Of a DNA stretch of 47,463 nucleotides, positions 31,613-39,935 are shown piece after piece. A model generated the notes under the pieces. That model had not been told where the DNA came from. It worked only from the letters and a program-made list of their open reading frames with translations, and searched no databases. How positions within the stretch are numbered: the stretch's first letter is position 1; the number at the start of each line of letters is the position of its first letter. Origin of the DNA: an uncultured Brevinema sp. (lineage in GTDB: Bacteria > Spirochaetota > Brevinematia > Brevinematales > Brevinemataceae); the NCBI GenBank assembly GCA_947040475.1, contig CAMRBT010000001.1, positions 1 to 47,463 on the forward strand, read 5' to 3'. The position numbers and the translations under genes are program-made.

Positions 31613-33268
31613 ATGAAAAATATTTTACTTATTTCTTTATTCTTTATGACGATATCTTGTGGCACTAATCAAATTGCTTTGGAGCAGATTCCTGATAATG
31701 CTATTATCACTAAATCAAATAATTTCCTCAAAGTCAATCCCTATCTTATTGCACCACTTTCTGCAGAACTGCACATTTTAGCACCTAATGCTGATCTTAC
31801 CATTACTGTAAAAGGTCAAGACGGTAAAGATTCTGATCTTTCCTACACTTGGAAAAACACTACTAATACTATTTTCCCAGTCTTAGGAATGTATTTTGAA
31901 CATACGAATACTATTACTATTGCTACCTCCGCAATGACTAAAACTGTTCAAGTAGTCATCACGAACAAAGCTGCAGAGTTTATTAAATCTATAGAAGTCT
32001 TGGTCAACAATAGACCTGTGAACGCAGAGCGTAAAAACTTTCTCAATTTTCACAATCCTGTAGGTGTCTTAAACGATCTTTTTGCCACCGATAATTATGG
32101 TAAGATAAGATGGTATCTTTCTAGTGTTAATGAATTACATGCGATGAAATTTAATACCACTAATGACGAAGTACAATTTTCTATATTAAACACTGTCTCT
32201 CCAGAGGTGCTTACATACAATATGGTGGGTAAATTAGTCAATACTGTAAAAGGTTCTGAAATACCTACCTATAACGTCAAAGAAGCCGACAAAAGATATC
32301 ATCATGACTTCTTTTATAGAGATAATGGAAATATAATTGTTTTGGATAAATCTCAATATGGTGTTGAAGATGCCATTTTAGAAGTTGATGCTAAAGGCAC
32401 TATAGTTCAAGAAATCCACATTGGTGATTGGATTAGAAAAACTATTAATAATGACCCTAAAGACAATACAGGATTAGAAAATTTTATTTTTGATTCAGAA
32501 AGTAATCCTATTGATGAATATGCATCTGGTATTAGATATCCTGGAATGCCTGATGAACAAAATGCTATTGATTGGGCACATATTAATGCCATAAGTTTTG
32601 ATGAAGCTACAGATACTCTTTATTTATCTTTTCGCCAACATGGTATTTTTGCCTTTGACTATAACACTCAAACACTAAAATGGATTTTTATGAGAAAAGA
32701 TTATACTATTCCTAGTGGAAATCGTATTTTTTATAACCTTCCAGATAATATGGTATATGTTTATGATGTTCCTGCTTTAGCACCTTATGTTCTAAAAGGA
32801 ATGAATGGCGTAGATCATCCTCATGCCATCACTTTCCTCTCAAACAATCAATTTATGGTTTTTGATAATTCAGGTGATGATGGAAATTACCCTGAAGAAG
32901 GATCTCGTTTATTAGTATTTTCCGTAGATGAAAAAACAATGACAGCTAAATCAAATTGGGAGTATAGACATACTAACCCAGACGGAAAATTAACCTATTC
33001 ACAAATTGTTTCTGATATAGACAAAACACCTTTTAATTCTTATGTTGGGACTTTTGGAACTGCTACTCCTTTCCCTTTTATAGAAATAGCTGACAACAAA
33101 AAAGTTCTTTTTGATATGAGATTAAATCTTGTAGCTAAAGGTGCTGGAGAAAGTGATGTGGCTATGCCTATTGCTTGTCCTACTGCAAGACTCATACAAA
33201 ATGGAATATTTTTATACAGAGGCGATTATGCTTCTATCTATCCTAGTATGTATAAATCTATAGACTAA
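31613..33268 (+). CDS. Arylsulfate sulfotransferase (AssT-type) lipoprotein
   Basis: 551 residues. The signal peptide ends in a lipobox (MTIS-Cys16), so it is membrane-anchored. An N-terminal Ig-like domain (~40-120) precedes a beta-propeller. PAPS-independent sulfotransferases move sulfate from one phenol to another through a phospho-histidine-like sulfo-His. Residues His231 (HHDFF), His323 (DWAHIN), Arg341 (SFRQHG) and His404 (DHPHAIT) fit His252/His356/Arg374/His436 of E. coli AssT, with the His-Arg-His spacing (18, 63) nearly identical. E. coli AssT is periplasmic and needs DsbA/DsbL-type oxidation; no such gene is adjacent. AGGAG precedes the ATG. Confidence 0.8.
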   Translation: MKNILLISLFFMTISCGTNQIALEQIPDNAIITKSNNFLKVNPYLIAPLSAELHILAPNADLTITVKGQDGKDSDLSYTWKNTTNTIFPVLGMYFEHTNTITIATSAMTKTVQVVITNKAAEFIKSIEVLVNNRPVNAERKNFLNFHNPVGVLNDLFATDNYGKIRWYLSSVNELHAMKFNTTNDEVQFSILNTVSPEVLTYNMVGKLVNTVKGSEIPTYNVKEADKRYHHDFFYRDNGNIIVLDKSQYGVEDAILEVDAKGTIVQEIHIGDWIRKTINNDPKDNTGLENFIFDSESNPIDEYASGIRYPGMPDEQNAIDWAHINAISFDEATDTLYLSFRQHGIFAFDYNTQTLKWIFMRKDYTIPSGNRIFYNLPDNMVYVYDVPALAPYVLKGMNGVDHPHAITFLSNNQFMVFDNSGDDGNYPEEGSRLLVFSVDEKTMTAKSNWEYRHTNPDGKLTYSQIVSDIDKTPFNSYVGTFGTATPFPFIEIADNKKVLFDMRLNLVAKGAGESDVAMPIACPTARLIQNGIFLYRGDYASIYPSMYKSID

Positions 33269-33283
33269 AAATAAATCTCAAAT

Positions 33284-33314
33284 AAAAAACCCCCAAAATT
33301 TTGGGGGTTTTTTC
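33284..33314. terminator. Bidirectional terminator between the sulfotransferase gene and moxR
   Basis: Perfect palindrome AACCCCCAAAA / TTTTGGGGGTT with A and T runs outside. Confidence 0.9.
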
Positions 33315-33355
33315 TATTGCTTAGCGATATAATATTTTTAATATTTATATAAGGT

Positions 33356-34339
33356 TTAAGGTATCTCTACTCTTTGTAGAATTTGATCGATAAGAGTATC
33401 TGAAGTTAGTCCCTCAGCCTCAGCTTCAAAAGAAATCAACAATCTATGTCTTAATACTTCATGAGCAACACCTTTTATGTCTTCAGGAATCACATAAGCT
33501 CTTCCATCAAAAAATGCTTCTGCTTTGGCAGCTTTAAGGAATGCTAAAGAAGCTCTTGGAGATGCTCCAGCACGAATATATTCAGATTTGATTTGTACTG
33601 ATTCAGGCTCTCTAGTCGCATAAACAAGATTAACAATATATTCCATGATTTTTTCATCAGCATAAATTTGTTTAACAAAATTCTGTAAATCAAGAACTTG
33701 TTCTTTGGAAATAACTTTTTTCGGTTCTGGAATATGCAATCCACCCATACGAGAAATAATTCTTTTTTCTTCAGCTCTGGTTGGGTAATTAGCAATTACT
33801 TTTAATAAGAATCTATCCATTTGCGCTTCTGGAAGTGGATAAGTTCCTTCTTGTTCTATAGGGTTTTGAGTAGCCATTACCAAGAATGGATCTGGCAATT
33901 GATAAGTATTATCCCCAATAGTGATCGTTTTTTCTTGCATCGCTTCTAATAATGCTGCTTGCACTTTTGCTGGAGCACGATTGATTTCATCGGCTAAAAC
34001 AAAGTTTGTAAAGACAGGACCTTGCTTTACTTCAAAGTTACCAGTACCTTGATTATAAATTAGCGTTCCTCTAATATCTGCAGGCAACATATCAGGAGTA
34101 AATTGGATTCTATTAAAATCTAAATCTAAAATTTTTGCAAGTGTACTAATAGACAATGTTTTTGCTAATCCTGGTAACCCTTCTATAAGAATATGACCAC
34201 CGGTCAATAAACCCATCATCAAATATTTATAGACTGATTTTTGTCCTACAATAACTTTTTCGTATTCTAGTTCAATTTGATTGAGTATTTCTTTTTTTTC
34301 TACTGCTAATTCTGTAATACGACGAATGTCCATATCCAT
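33356..34339 (-). CDS. MoxR-family AAA+ ATPase
   Basis: 327 residues, full length for the family. Walker A GLPGLAKT (54-61), Walker B FVLADEIN (113-120), FTPDMLPADIRGT, sensor ATQNPIEQEGTYPLPEAQMDRF, and a C-terminal lid with GASPRAS. MoxR proteins are chaperone-like and usually act with a von Willebrand/DUF58 partner encoded next door; none is here. It is instead the last gene of the Rnf-like operon, 30 nt after rnfA, where rnfB normally sits. A role in maturing or inserting cofactors into the Rnf-like complex is possible (inference). AGGAGG precedes the ATG. Confidence 0.92.
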   Translation of the reverse strand: MDMDIRRITELAVEKKEILNQIELEYEKVIVGQKSVYKYLMMGLLTGGHILIEGLPGLAKTLSISTLAKILDLDFNRIQFTPDMLPADIRGTLIYNQGTGNFEVKQGPVFTNFVLADEINRAPAKVQAALLEAMQEKTITIGDNTYQLPDPFLVMATQNPIEQEGTYPLPEAQMDRFLLKVIANYPTRAEEKRIISRMGGLHIPEPKKVISKEQVLDLQNFVKQIYADEKIMEYIVNLVYATREPESVQIKSEYIRAGASPRASLAFLKAAKAEAFFDGRAYVIPEDIKGVAHEVLRHRLLISFEAEAEGLTSDTLIDQILQRVEIP

Positions 34340-34369
34340 AATTTCGCCTCCTTAGTCTGTTTTATTTTT

Positions 34370-34906
34370 TTAATAACTAATCATTGATAAAATGCCTAAA
34401 ATAAATAATTTTAAAGCATAAGTATGTTTTGGATTCAATCTATGAAAATTAAAGTTAATACTAATAGCCGTAATAGTACATAAAACAGCCATAAATCCTA
34501 AGCCCAATCCTAAAGAATACACCATACTATCCACCGCATTAAAATCTTTTGCTATAATTACAGAAAAAACTAGGGGCAAAATAGCATCGCCTCTACGAAT
34601 AAATCCTATAACGGTATCTTCTAAACGGGATTTTGGTAATAAAAATCCTATAATCACACTCAATATCACTTCAAATCCAATTAAAACAATCAAGAGAAAT
34701 AATTCTTTTCCAGGAAAATTAAAAAATGGTCTTAGATTAATCATAATAACCGTTTGAATCAGTATAAAAGTAATCAATCTCAAACCAACCCAAAAGGATT
34801 CGCTCAAAGTATAAGTAAATAATACAATAACACCCAATCCTACCGCATGCCACACAAATATATTTTCAAAAAACATGCCTGAAACTAAAATATCTATTAA
34901 ATTCAT
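34370..34906 (-). CDS. rnfA: Rnf-like membrane subunit A, lacking the cluster cysteines
   Basis: 178 residues with six hydrophobic helices, aligning with RnfA/RsxA. FFENIFVWHAVGLG matches LVNNFVLVKFLGLC; DSMVYSLGLGLGFMAVLCTITAI matches [23 protein letters not shown]. In Rnf/Nqr complexes one Cys from each half of RnfA, together with RnfE cysteines, holds a 2Fe-2S cluster in the membrane. Here GLC is GLG, and the TTNCAVLG region reads RGDAILPL, so neither cysteine is present. The only Cys is near the C terminus, in a different place. The start overlaps the rnfE stop as ATGA. Confidence 0.75.
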   Translation of the reverse strand: MNLIDILVSGMFFENIFVWHAVGLGVIVLFTYTLSESFWVGLRLITFILIQTVIMINLRPFFNFPGKELFLLIVLIGFEVILSVIIGFLLPKSRLEDTVIGFIRRGDAILPLVFSVIIAKDFNAVDSMVYSLGLGLGFMAVLCTITAISINFNFHRLNPKHTYALKLFILGILSMISY

Positions 34907-35532
34907 TGTGTGTTTTCTCCTTTATCAGAACGAAAGAATCCCATAAATCCAATAAGTATAGCAATAATAAAAAAGATCATTGCTCTCATATTAATAGCTG
35001 ATAACCAAAATATTTTTGTATTTTTAATGGTATTTTCAAAACTTTCAAAAATAGAATCTCCACCAAAAATAAAAATTTCACCAAAAGCTCCAAATTTAAA
35101 ATTTAATGATCCATGTAAAACAATATCTCTCACACAAGAAAACAGAACAACTAAGATAGCAGAGATAAATGCTTCGACAAAAGGGGCTGATTCTCTATCA
35201 TTTTCATGATCTTCTAACCATCCTATTAACATAGAGGATGCTGTCATCGATGCAGGAAAAATTAAGGCTAATTCTTTGTATAAAGCCCAATCTACCATAC
35301 CGATTAATAAAACATAAAAAGTCCCACCACATACTCCAAAAAAAGAAGTAATATAAAAAGCGTCAGTTGTATGAATTCTTTTTTTTAATAAATCAACAAT
35401 CATTGATAAAAAAGGATAAAGAATTAAAACCCCCACCCCTGCCACAACACCTTGATAAGCACTATTCATCGTAAAAATTAGAGGATATAGACAAAATCTA
35501 ACTAATGGACCATGGGCTATTTGTTGTTTCAT
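34903..35532 (-). CDS. rnfE: Rnf-like membrane subunit E
   Basis: 209 residues, six hydrophobic helices. Best landmarks are GPLVRF...YPLIFTMNSAYQGVVAGVG (RnfE: LVQLLGLCPLLAVTS...NALGLG) and LFSCVRDIVLHGSLNF (RnfE: LGSLREIIGNGTLF). The two cysteines of canonical RnfE do not align: the CPLL position is YPLI (a Cys lies two residues earlier) and the TNCIVVG position reads FYVLLIG. Cluster binding is therefore doubtful. The ATG at 35532 (AAGGA upstream, one base after the rnfD/G stop) is preferred over an earlier in-frame ATG inside that gene. Confidence 0.72.
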   Translation of the reverse strand: MKQQIAHGPLVRFCLYPLIFTMNSAYQGVVAGVGVLILYPFLSMIVDLLKKRIHTTDAFYITSFFGVCGGTFYVLLIGMVDWALYKELALIFPASMTASSMLIGWLEDHENDRESAPFVEAFISAILVVLFSCVRDIVLHGSLNFKFGAFGEIFIFGGDSIFESFENTIKNTKIFWLSAINMRAMIFFIIAILIGFMGFFRSDKGENTQ

Positions 35533-35533
35533 A

Positions 35534-37162
35534 TTATATTCCTTTATTCGTGGTAAATTCACTATAAATTACAGACCCTTTTCTAAAAGCATCTATGATT
35601 CTATGACTTACAAGAGGATTTTTACTACTATATTTTTCTATTTCTGTATCATTTAATATTTCTGTCATCTTATTAATATCTTTACCTATTAATAATTGCC
35701 TTAATCTCATATCAATAAAAAAAGAATGAGCCGTTTTTAATTGTACGACTTTTACTTCTTTGATAATGTTATCTTTTACTAAGATCAATATATTAATATA
35801 GGTTCTATACAAACTGGAATCGCTGTTAATAATATAAGACATTTCGCCTTGAGTGTCCTCTGCTTGGAAAATATTTTTATTAAGGTCTATTTTTTGAACA
35901 CGATAATCAGGAAAAATTTCTGCTACAATATTCAGAAAATATTGATCTTCTCTTTGTTTGAAAGTATCATTAGGAAGAAAACTCACATTAATAAGAACAC
36001 TAGTTATCATCAACAAACCAATACTAATTCTTATAACATATCTTTTTGATATTTTAAATCTTGATTTGAAATTTTGAAAGGTATTGATTGTTAGTTTAGG
36101 GGTTCCAAAAACAGATCTTTTGGAAATAATTTCTATTAAAGAAGCACTAATATTCATTATTATTGCAGCAAAAATATGATTAATAACATAGTTAGATCTA
36201 AAAAACATCATTGAAGCGATTATGGCAGTAATAATAGTAGCAATATATCTGCCTCTTTTATTATTAATAGGAATATTGCTAGCAATAATAAATACAGCAA
36301 AAAACCATAAAGAGAGATTGTATACAAATCCTTGTATTAAAATATTCATCGCATTAGGAGTGCCTATGAGTTGAAAATAATAGATTAATAAAAAAACAAA
36401 GCTATACAGTATAGGTATAACAGGATCTATAATTTTATTGAAAGATAACAGTACATAAGCTAATAAAACAATGACAATAGAGCCAAGCCCTATATTGTAA
36501 GAGTAAGGGCTAAGAATCATAGAGAATAAATTGCCAGAATTTTGTGTTAAACTGTCTGTATAATTTTTTATTAAATCGGTATAAGCTACAATACCATTAT
36601 TGTATAAAAATGCTTTTTCAGGTACTTCAGCAATAATATGATTTGCGTCTATTAATGCGGTTAAAAAAGAAGGATTCCCTAGTGTTGTATTAGCTTCTTG
36701 TATCATAGGAACAAGGTAAAATAAGGTGAAAGTTGGTTCACTCATATAGATAGAAACAGTGGTAGAGCCTGCTAATATTCCTAATAACACAGGAGAAATA
36801 ATAGGTCTTCCCTGTACTGATAGCACGCTAGAACCAACTATCATCATGACGATAACACCTAAAACATTAGCATAGATAGATATTTGAGGAGAAAGAATAA
36901 GAACGTAGCTAATTACAGATATATGCCATAATAAACTATTAAAAAAGAGTGCTTTGTTAAAAAATTGGTACACCCACACAATAATATATGCTGTAAAATA
37001 AGCAATACATAATTGTTTGAGGACACTATATCCAAAAAAGAACAGAGAACAGAACAAGACAAAATATAAAATCAAAAGATGTTTTTTGTGTTGATCTTCT
37101 ATTGTTCTTGTATGATGAAGAAAAGGTGCTTCAGAGACTACTTTATCAAAAACTTTAAGCAT
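35534..37162 (-). CDS. Fused Rnf-like RnfD-RnfG protein without flavin-attachment motifs
   Basis: 542 residues. Residues 1-~345 look like RnfD: APFLHHTRTIEDQHKKHL corresponds to SSPYTHNQRQTSRIM, then ~9 membrane helices and SVQGRPIISPVLLGIL matching GQNPFNPAMIGYVVL. Residues ~376-542 look like RnfG: one membrane helix (377-395) followed by a periplasmic domain (YRTYINILILVKDNIIKEVKVVQLKTAHSFF...). Canonical RnfD and RnfG each carry FMN on Thr of an SGAT motif; no SGAT occurs anywhere, and the RnfG site reads SSKNPLVSHRIIDAF. RnfD and RnfG are normally separate genes. The start overlaps the end of rnfC by 8 nt. Confidence 0.7.
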   Translation of the reverse strand: MLKVFDKVVSEAPFLHHTRTIEDQHKKHLLILYFVLFCSLFFFGYSVLKQLCIAYFTAYIIVWVYQFFNKALFFNSLLWHISVISYVLILSPQISIYANVLGVIVMMIVGSSVLSVQGRPIISPVLLGILAGSTTVSIYMSEPTFTLFYLVPMIQEANTTLGNPSFLTALIDANHIIAEVPEKAFLYNNGIVAYTDLIKNYTDSLTQNSGNLFSMILSPYSYNIGLGSIVIVLLAYVLLSFNKIIDPVIPILYSFVFLLIYYFQLIGTPNAMNILIQGFVYNLSLWFFAVFIIASNIPINNKRGRYIATIITAIIASMMFFRSNYVINHIFAAIIMNISASLIEIISKRSVFGTPKLTINTFQNFKSRFKISKRYVIRISIGLLMITSVLINVSFLPNDTFKQREDQYFLNIVAEIFPDYRVQKIDLNKNIFQAEDTQGEMSYIINSDSSLYRTYINILILVKDNIIKEVKVVQLKTAHSFFIDMRLRQLLIGKDINKMTEILNDTEIEKYSSKNPLVSHRIIDAFRKGSVIYSEFTTNKGI

Positions 37163-38393
37163 TAGACTGATCCTTTATTATCATTTGACCCTCTTTGATG
37201 AGTTTTCCTAAGGGAATAAACGAGGGACAAACATAACTACATAAATTACAATTAATACATTCTTTCAAATGATTTTCCAAAGCTCTATCATATTCTTTAT
37301 GCTTTATAAAATCTACTAATTTTACTGGCTCAAGTCTAATAGGGCAAACTTCTACACAAGCGGAACAATAACTACAAAGTAATTCTTCTGGAGGAGTATT
37401 GGTTCCTTCAAAAATCATTATTGCATTCATATTTTTCGTAGTGCCTTTTTGTTTTTCTAATGGTAGCCCTTGAAGAGGGCCTCCAGAAAACATTACATAG
37501 GAATTTTCTAAGGAAAAAGGACGCATAAATTTAGCAATAGGAGTACCGATTTTTACACGAAAAATGCCATGTGATAGGCTATAAGCCCCATCTACTGCTA
37601 TTACTCTATCAGTCACTGGTTTATTATAAAATAAGGCTTCGTAAATAGCATAGAATACAGTAGGCGAAAACACCACCAATCCTGCATCAGAGCAAAGGTC
37701 TGATTTATTTAATTCTTTATTAAAAAGCTTATTAATCAGTAGTTTATCATCATTCAAAGGATAACAACTATCTAACTCTACCACTGTTTTTTTATCGTCA
37801 AAAATAAACTGTTCTATTGTGTCTTTAAGTTGTTTATCTTTGGAGATGGCAAAAACAATATTTTTAGCACCTAACATTAATCTTAATTGATGGGCTATCT
37901 GCATAATTTCTCTAGTTTTTTCTAATAAAAGTACATAGTCCCCTACAACAAAGGGCTCTCCATCAACAGCATTAATCACAATAGTTTCTATTTTACGTTG
38001 CTCATAAGCTTTTGTTACTTTTTCATGAATGGCATATTCGCTATCATATTCTTCTAATCCATTAATTCCAGCATCATATATTTTTTTGATTATAATATCT
38101 GCTGACAATCCCACAGGAGTGGTTAAGTCATATATTTTTGGAGTAATAGTTTTATCTCTTTCTAAAACAAGATATTGTTGTTCTTGATGTTGTTGTATTT
38201 CTTTTATTATTCCTGCTACAGGGCTATGAGTTAAAAGATGCTTTTGAGAATTAGAGGTTAAAACTTGTCCTTCAGAAACGAGATCACCTACAGAAACGTG
38301 AAGCTCACTATCAACAGTAATAAAATAAAAATCATGAATGTTATCATTTTGAATAGATTTATTTTTGCATCGATCTTGAGAAACTAGATTCAT
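37155..38393 (-). CDS. rnfC: Rnf-like subunit C with two 4Fe-4S motifs
   Basis: 412 residues, soluble, peripheral to the membrane complex. The N-terminal lipoyl-like part (LHVSVGDLVSEGQVL, HSPVAGIIKEI) and NAVDGEPFVVGDYVLL (canonical NAAECEPYITADDRLM) identify RnfC. Two ferredoxin motifs are intact: Cys340/343/346/350 and Cys379/382/385/389. The flavin/NADH region usually reading GLGGAGFPTH is GLEEYDSEYAIH (112-123), so NADH oxidation by the usual route is doubtful. The ATG at 38393 has TAGGAG; the open frame extends nine codons further up. First gene of the operon. Confidence 0.82.
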   Translation of the reverse strand: MNLVSQDRCKNKSIQNDNIHDFYFITVDSELHVSVGDLVSEGQVLTSNSQKHLLTHSPVAGIIKEIQQHQEQQYLVLERDKTITPKIYDLTTPVGLSADIIIKKIYDAGINGLEEYDSEYAIHEKVTKAYEQRKIETIVINAVDGEPFVVGDYVLLLEKTREIMQIAHQLRLMLGAKNIVFAISKDKQLKDTIEQFIFDDKKTVVELDSCYPLNDDKLLINKLFNKELNKSDLCSDAGLVVFSPTVFYAIYEALFYNKPVTDRVIAVDGAYSLSHGIFRVKIGTPIAKFMRPFSLENSYVMFSGGPLQGLPLEKQKGTTKNMNAIMIFEGTNTPPEELLCSYCSACVEVCPIRLEPVKLVDFIKHKEYDRALENHLKECINCNLCSYVCPSFIPLGKLIKEGQMIIKDQSNA

Positions 38394-38428
38394 TATTACT
38401 CCTATTTTCTTATAGAACACTTTCTATT

Positions 38429-38456
38429 ATTATATCATATTAGCACAAAAAGTCAA
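38429..38456 (-). promoter_or_regulatory. Promoter of the Rnf-like operon
   Basis: On the minus strand, TTGACT (38451-38456) and TATAAT (38429-38434), 16 bp apart, about 35 nt before the rnfC start. Confidence 0.65.
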
Positions 38457-38480
38457 TATATTCAAAGTATTCTCATTAAA

Positions 38481-38512
38481 TTTGTAAAAAAAATGAATAA
38501 TTCATTTACAAA
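38481..38512 (+). promoter_or_regulatory. Extended inverted repeat overlapping the -35 of the 38560 gene
   Basis: Arms TTTGTAAA (38481-38488) and TTTACAAA (38505-38512), with an inner dyad ATGAA (38493-38497) / TTCAT (38501-38505). The right arm covers the predicted -35. It resembles an operator, and also lies between the two divergent promoters, so it could control the Rnf-like operon as well. Confidence 0.4.
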
Positions 38513-38534
38513 AGTGTCTATTATATAGTATAAT
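38505..38534 (+). promoter_or_regulatory. Promoter of the 38560 gene and recO
   Basis: TTTACA at 38505-38510 and TATAAT at 38529-38534, 18 bp apart. Confidence 0.55.
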
Positions 38535-38559
38535 TAGAAAATTAAACGAGGAGGTTTTC

Positions 38560-39240
38560 GTGGACAAAAATACGCAACAAAAAGAACAAGTGTCTCAAAA
38601 AACACATTCTCAGAAAAAAAAATATAAAAATAAATCTCATAAAAGAGATAATCACAAAAAAGATTCTAATACTCCTAAATGGGATATAGAAAAATCACCT
38701 CGTGATATAGAAATATCTGCAACAAAAGCTGATCTTATGAGTATTTTAGAAGATGTTGATCCTGATGAATTATTGATGACTTCTCTTGTACAACAAAGCA
38801 GAACAAAAGCTTTACCGACAATGGCTCCTAAAAAAGATCCTGTTAATTTGATGGATTCCTTTGATTCCATAGATCCCGAGAATCCTGAAAATCCAGATCA
38901 ACCTATTTCTGAAGATCCTACTGTAGTAAAAATAGATCTTACGCTAACTTGTCCTATTTGTGAAAAACCTATGCGAGAAATTATGTATGCTTTACATGAT
39001 TATGAGCATGATAGTTTGGCACATTTTGATTGTGTACACAAAAAAGTAATTGCTTCCGTTAAAGAAAAATTAACTCCCAATAGATATCTTGCTTATTTAG
39101 GTAGTGGATCTTTTGGTATTATGGAATCTGGTAAAGATAAAAAATCAACACAACTCATCGAAAAAATATATCCTGGAGCACCTCTCGAAGAACTGCTTAG
39201 TGGTGATGATCAGCAAAAATTATTGGATGAAGAATTGTAA
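38560..39240 (+). CDS. Uncharacterised 226-residue protein with a Lys-rich head and a Cys/His zinc-ribbon-like motif
   Basis: Not recognised. It starts at GTG (38560) with a perfect GAGGAGG five bases upstream; no ATG is available at that spacing. Residues 1-~45 are very basic (KKKYKNKSHKRDNHKKDS) and probably disordered, suited to binding nucleic acid. A central acidic/Pro region (PENPENPDQP) follows. Then comes CPICEKPMREIMYALHDYEHDSL plus a later FDCVHKK, a CxxC...H...C arrangement likely to hold one zinc. The C terminus has YLGSGSFGIME. It is 2 nt before recO and presumably co-translated, so a link to DNA repair or RNA handling is possible. Confidence 0.7.
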   Translation: MDKNTQQKEQVSQKTHSQKKKYKNKSHKRDNHKKDSNTPKWDIEKSPRDIEISATKADLMSILEDVDPDELLMTSLVQQSRTKALPTMAPKKDPVNLMDSFDSIDPENPENPDQPISEDPTVVKIDLTLTCPICEKPMREIMYALHDYEHDSLAHFDCVHKKVIASVKEKLTPNRYLAYLGSGSFGIMESGKDKKSTQLIEKIYPGAPLEELLSGDDQQKLLDEEL

Positions 39241-39242
39241 TA

Positions 39243-39887
39243 ATGCAAAGACTTTGTGAAGGTATTATTTTATCTAAAAAAGGTTTTGGTGAAGGACATT
39301 TGATTCTAAATTTTCTTGATTCTGAGTTTGGAAAGATTACCTTGACATCTTATGGATCTGCCTTAGAAACTGGCAAAAGACGAGCTTTGTTATTATCTGG
39401 ATCTTTTATAGAAGGACTCATCAAGACCGCTCCCAAAAATAATGATCGCTATTTATTAAGTGATACTAAAACGATTTTTTCCATGGATAACATCAGAGAA
39501 GACCTAAAACCTATGGGCTTTGCTTTTTTTACCTTAGAGATCTTAGATATGCTCATTATGGAAGGGGATCTTTTTCCTTATTATGCTGATTTATATACAG
39601 CATTCACCCTATTTGACCAAACTTTAGACGAAAAATATCTTCTCTTCTTTTTAGCTAAATTTTTGAATGGAGAGTCTTGGCTGGATATCCCAGAACAAGA
39701 TCGCTTGCAAGACCAAACAAAGCGATTTATTTTAGATTCACTTAGTCACCCTATAGAATTTCTTCAGGGTAAAAATATCTCTACTCCTCGTAGACATGAA
39801 TTATCTTACTTTTATGCTCATGCTGTCAAAAGAGCCAAAAATATTATGCCTCATTCTTTAGAATTATTACGCTTTCACGAATTTTAA
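39243..39887 (+). CDS. recO: DNA repair protein RecO
   Basis: 214 residues. The N-terminal OB-fold (CEGIILSKKGFGEGHLILNFLDSEFGKITLTSYGSA) matches RecO, followed by the helical C-terminal domain (FAFFTLEILDMLIMEGDLFPYYADLYTAF). RecO loads RecA with RecR and anneals strands during gap repair. The zinc-finger cysteines found in some RecO proteins are absent. It begins 2 nt after the preceding stop codon, so it depends on translational coupling. Confidence 0.8.
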   Translation: MQRLCEGIILSKKGFGEGHLILNFLDSEFGKITLTSYGSALETGKRRALLLSGSFIEGLIKTAPKNNDRYLLSDTKTIFSMDNIREDLKPMGFAFFTLEILDMLIMEGDLFPYYADLYTAFTLFDQTLDEKYLLFFLAKFLNGESWLDIPEQDRLQDQTKRFILDSLSHPIEFLQGKNISTPRRHELSYFYAHAVKRAKNIMPHSLELLRFHEF

Positions 39888-39888
39888 T

Positions 39889-39920
39889 CAAAAAAACACC
39901 TTATAATAAGGTGTTTTTTA
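39889..39920. terminator. Bidirectional terminator between recO and a lipoprotein gene
   Basis: Stem CACCTTA / TAAGGTG with a 3-nt loop, flanked by A and T runs. Confidence 0.87.
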
Positions 39921-39935
39921 TTTTTTAATTAATTA

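Noticed and set aside
34910..35209. A 99-codon plus-strand frame opposite rnfE
   Set aside because: Antisense to a well-supported membrane gene; Ile/Lys-rich composition is what the complement of a hydrophobic gene gives.
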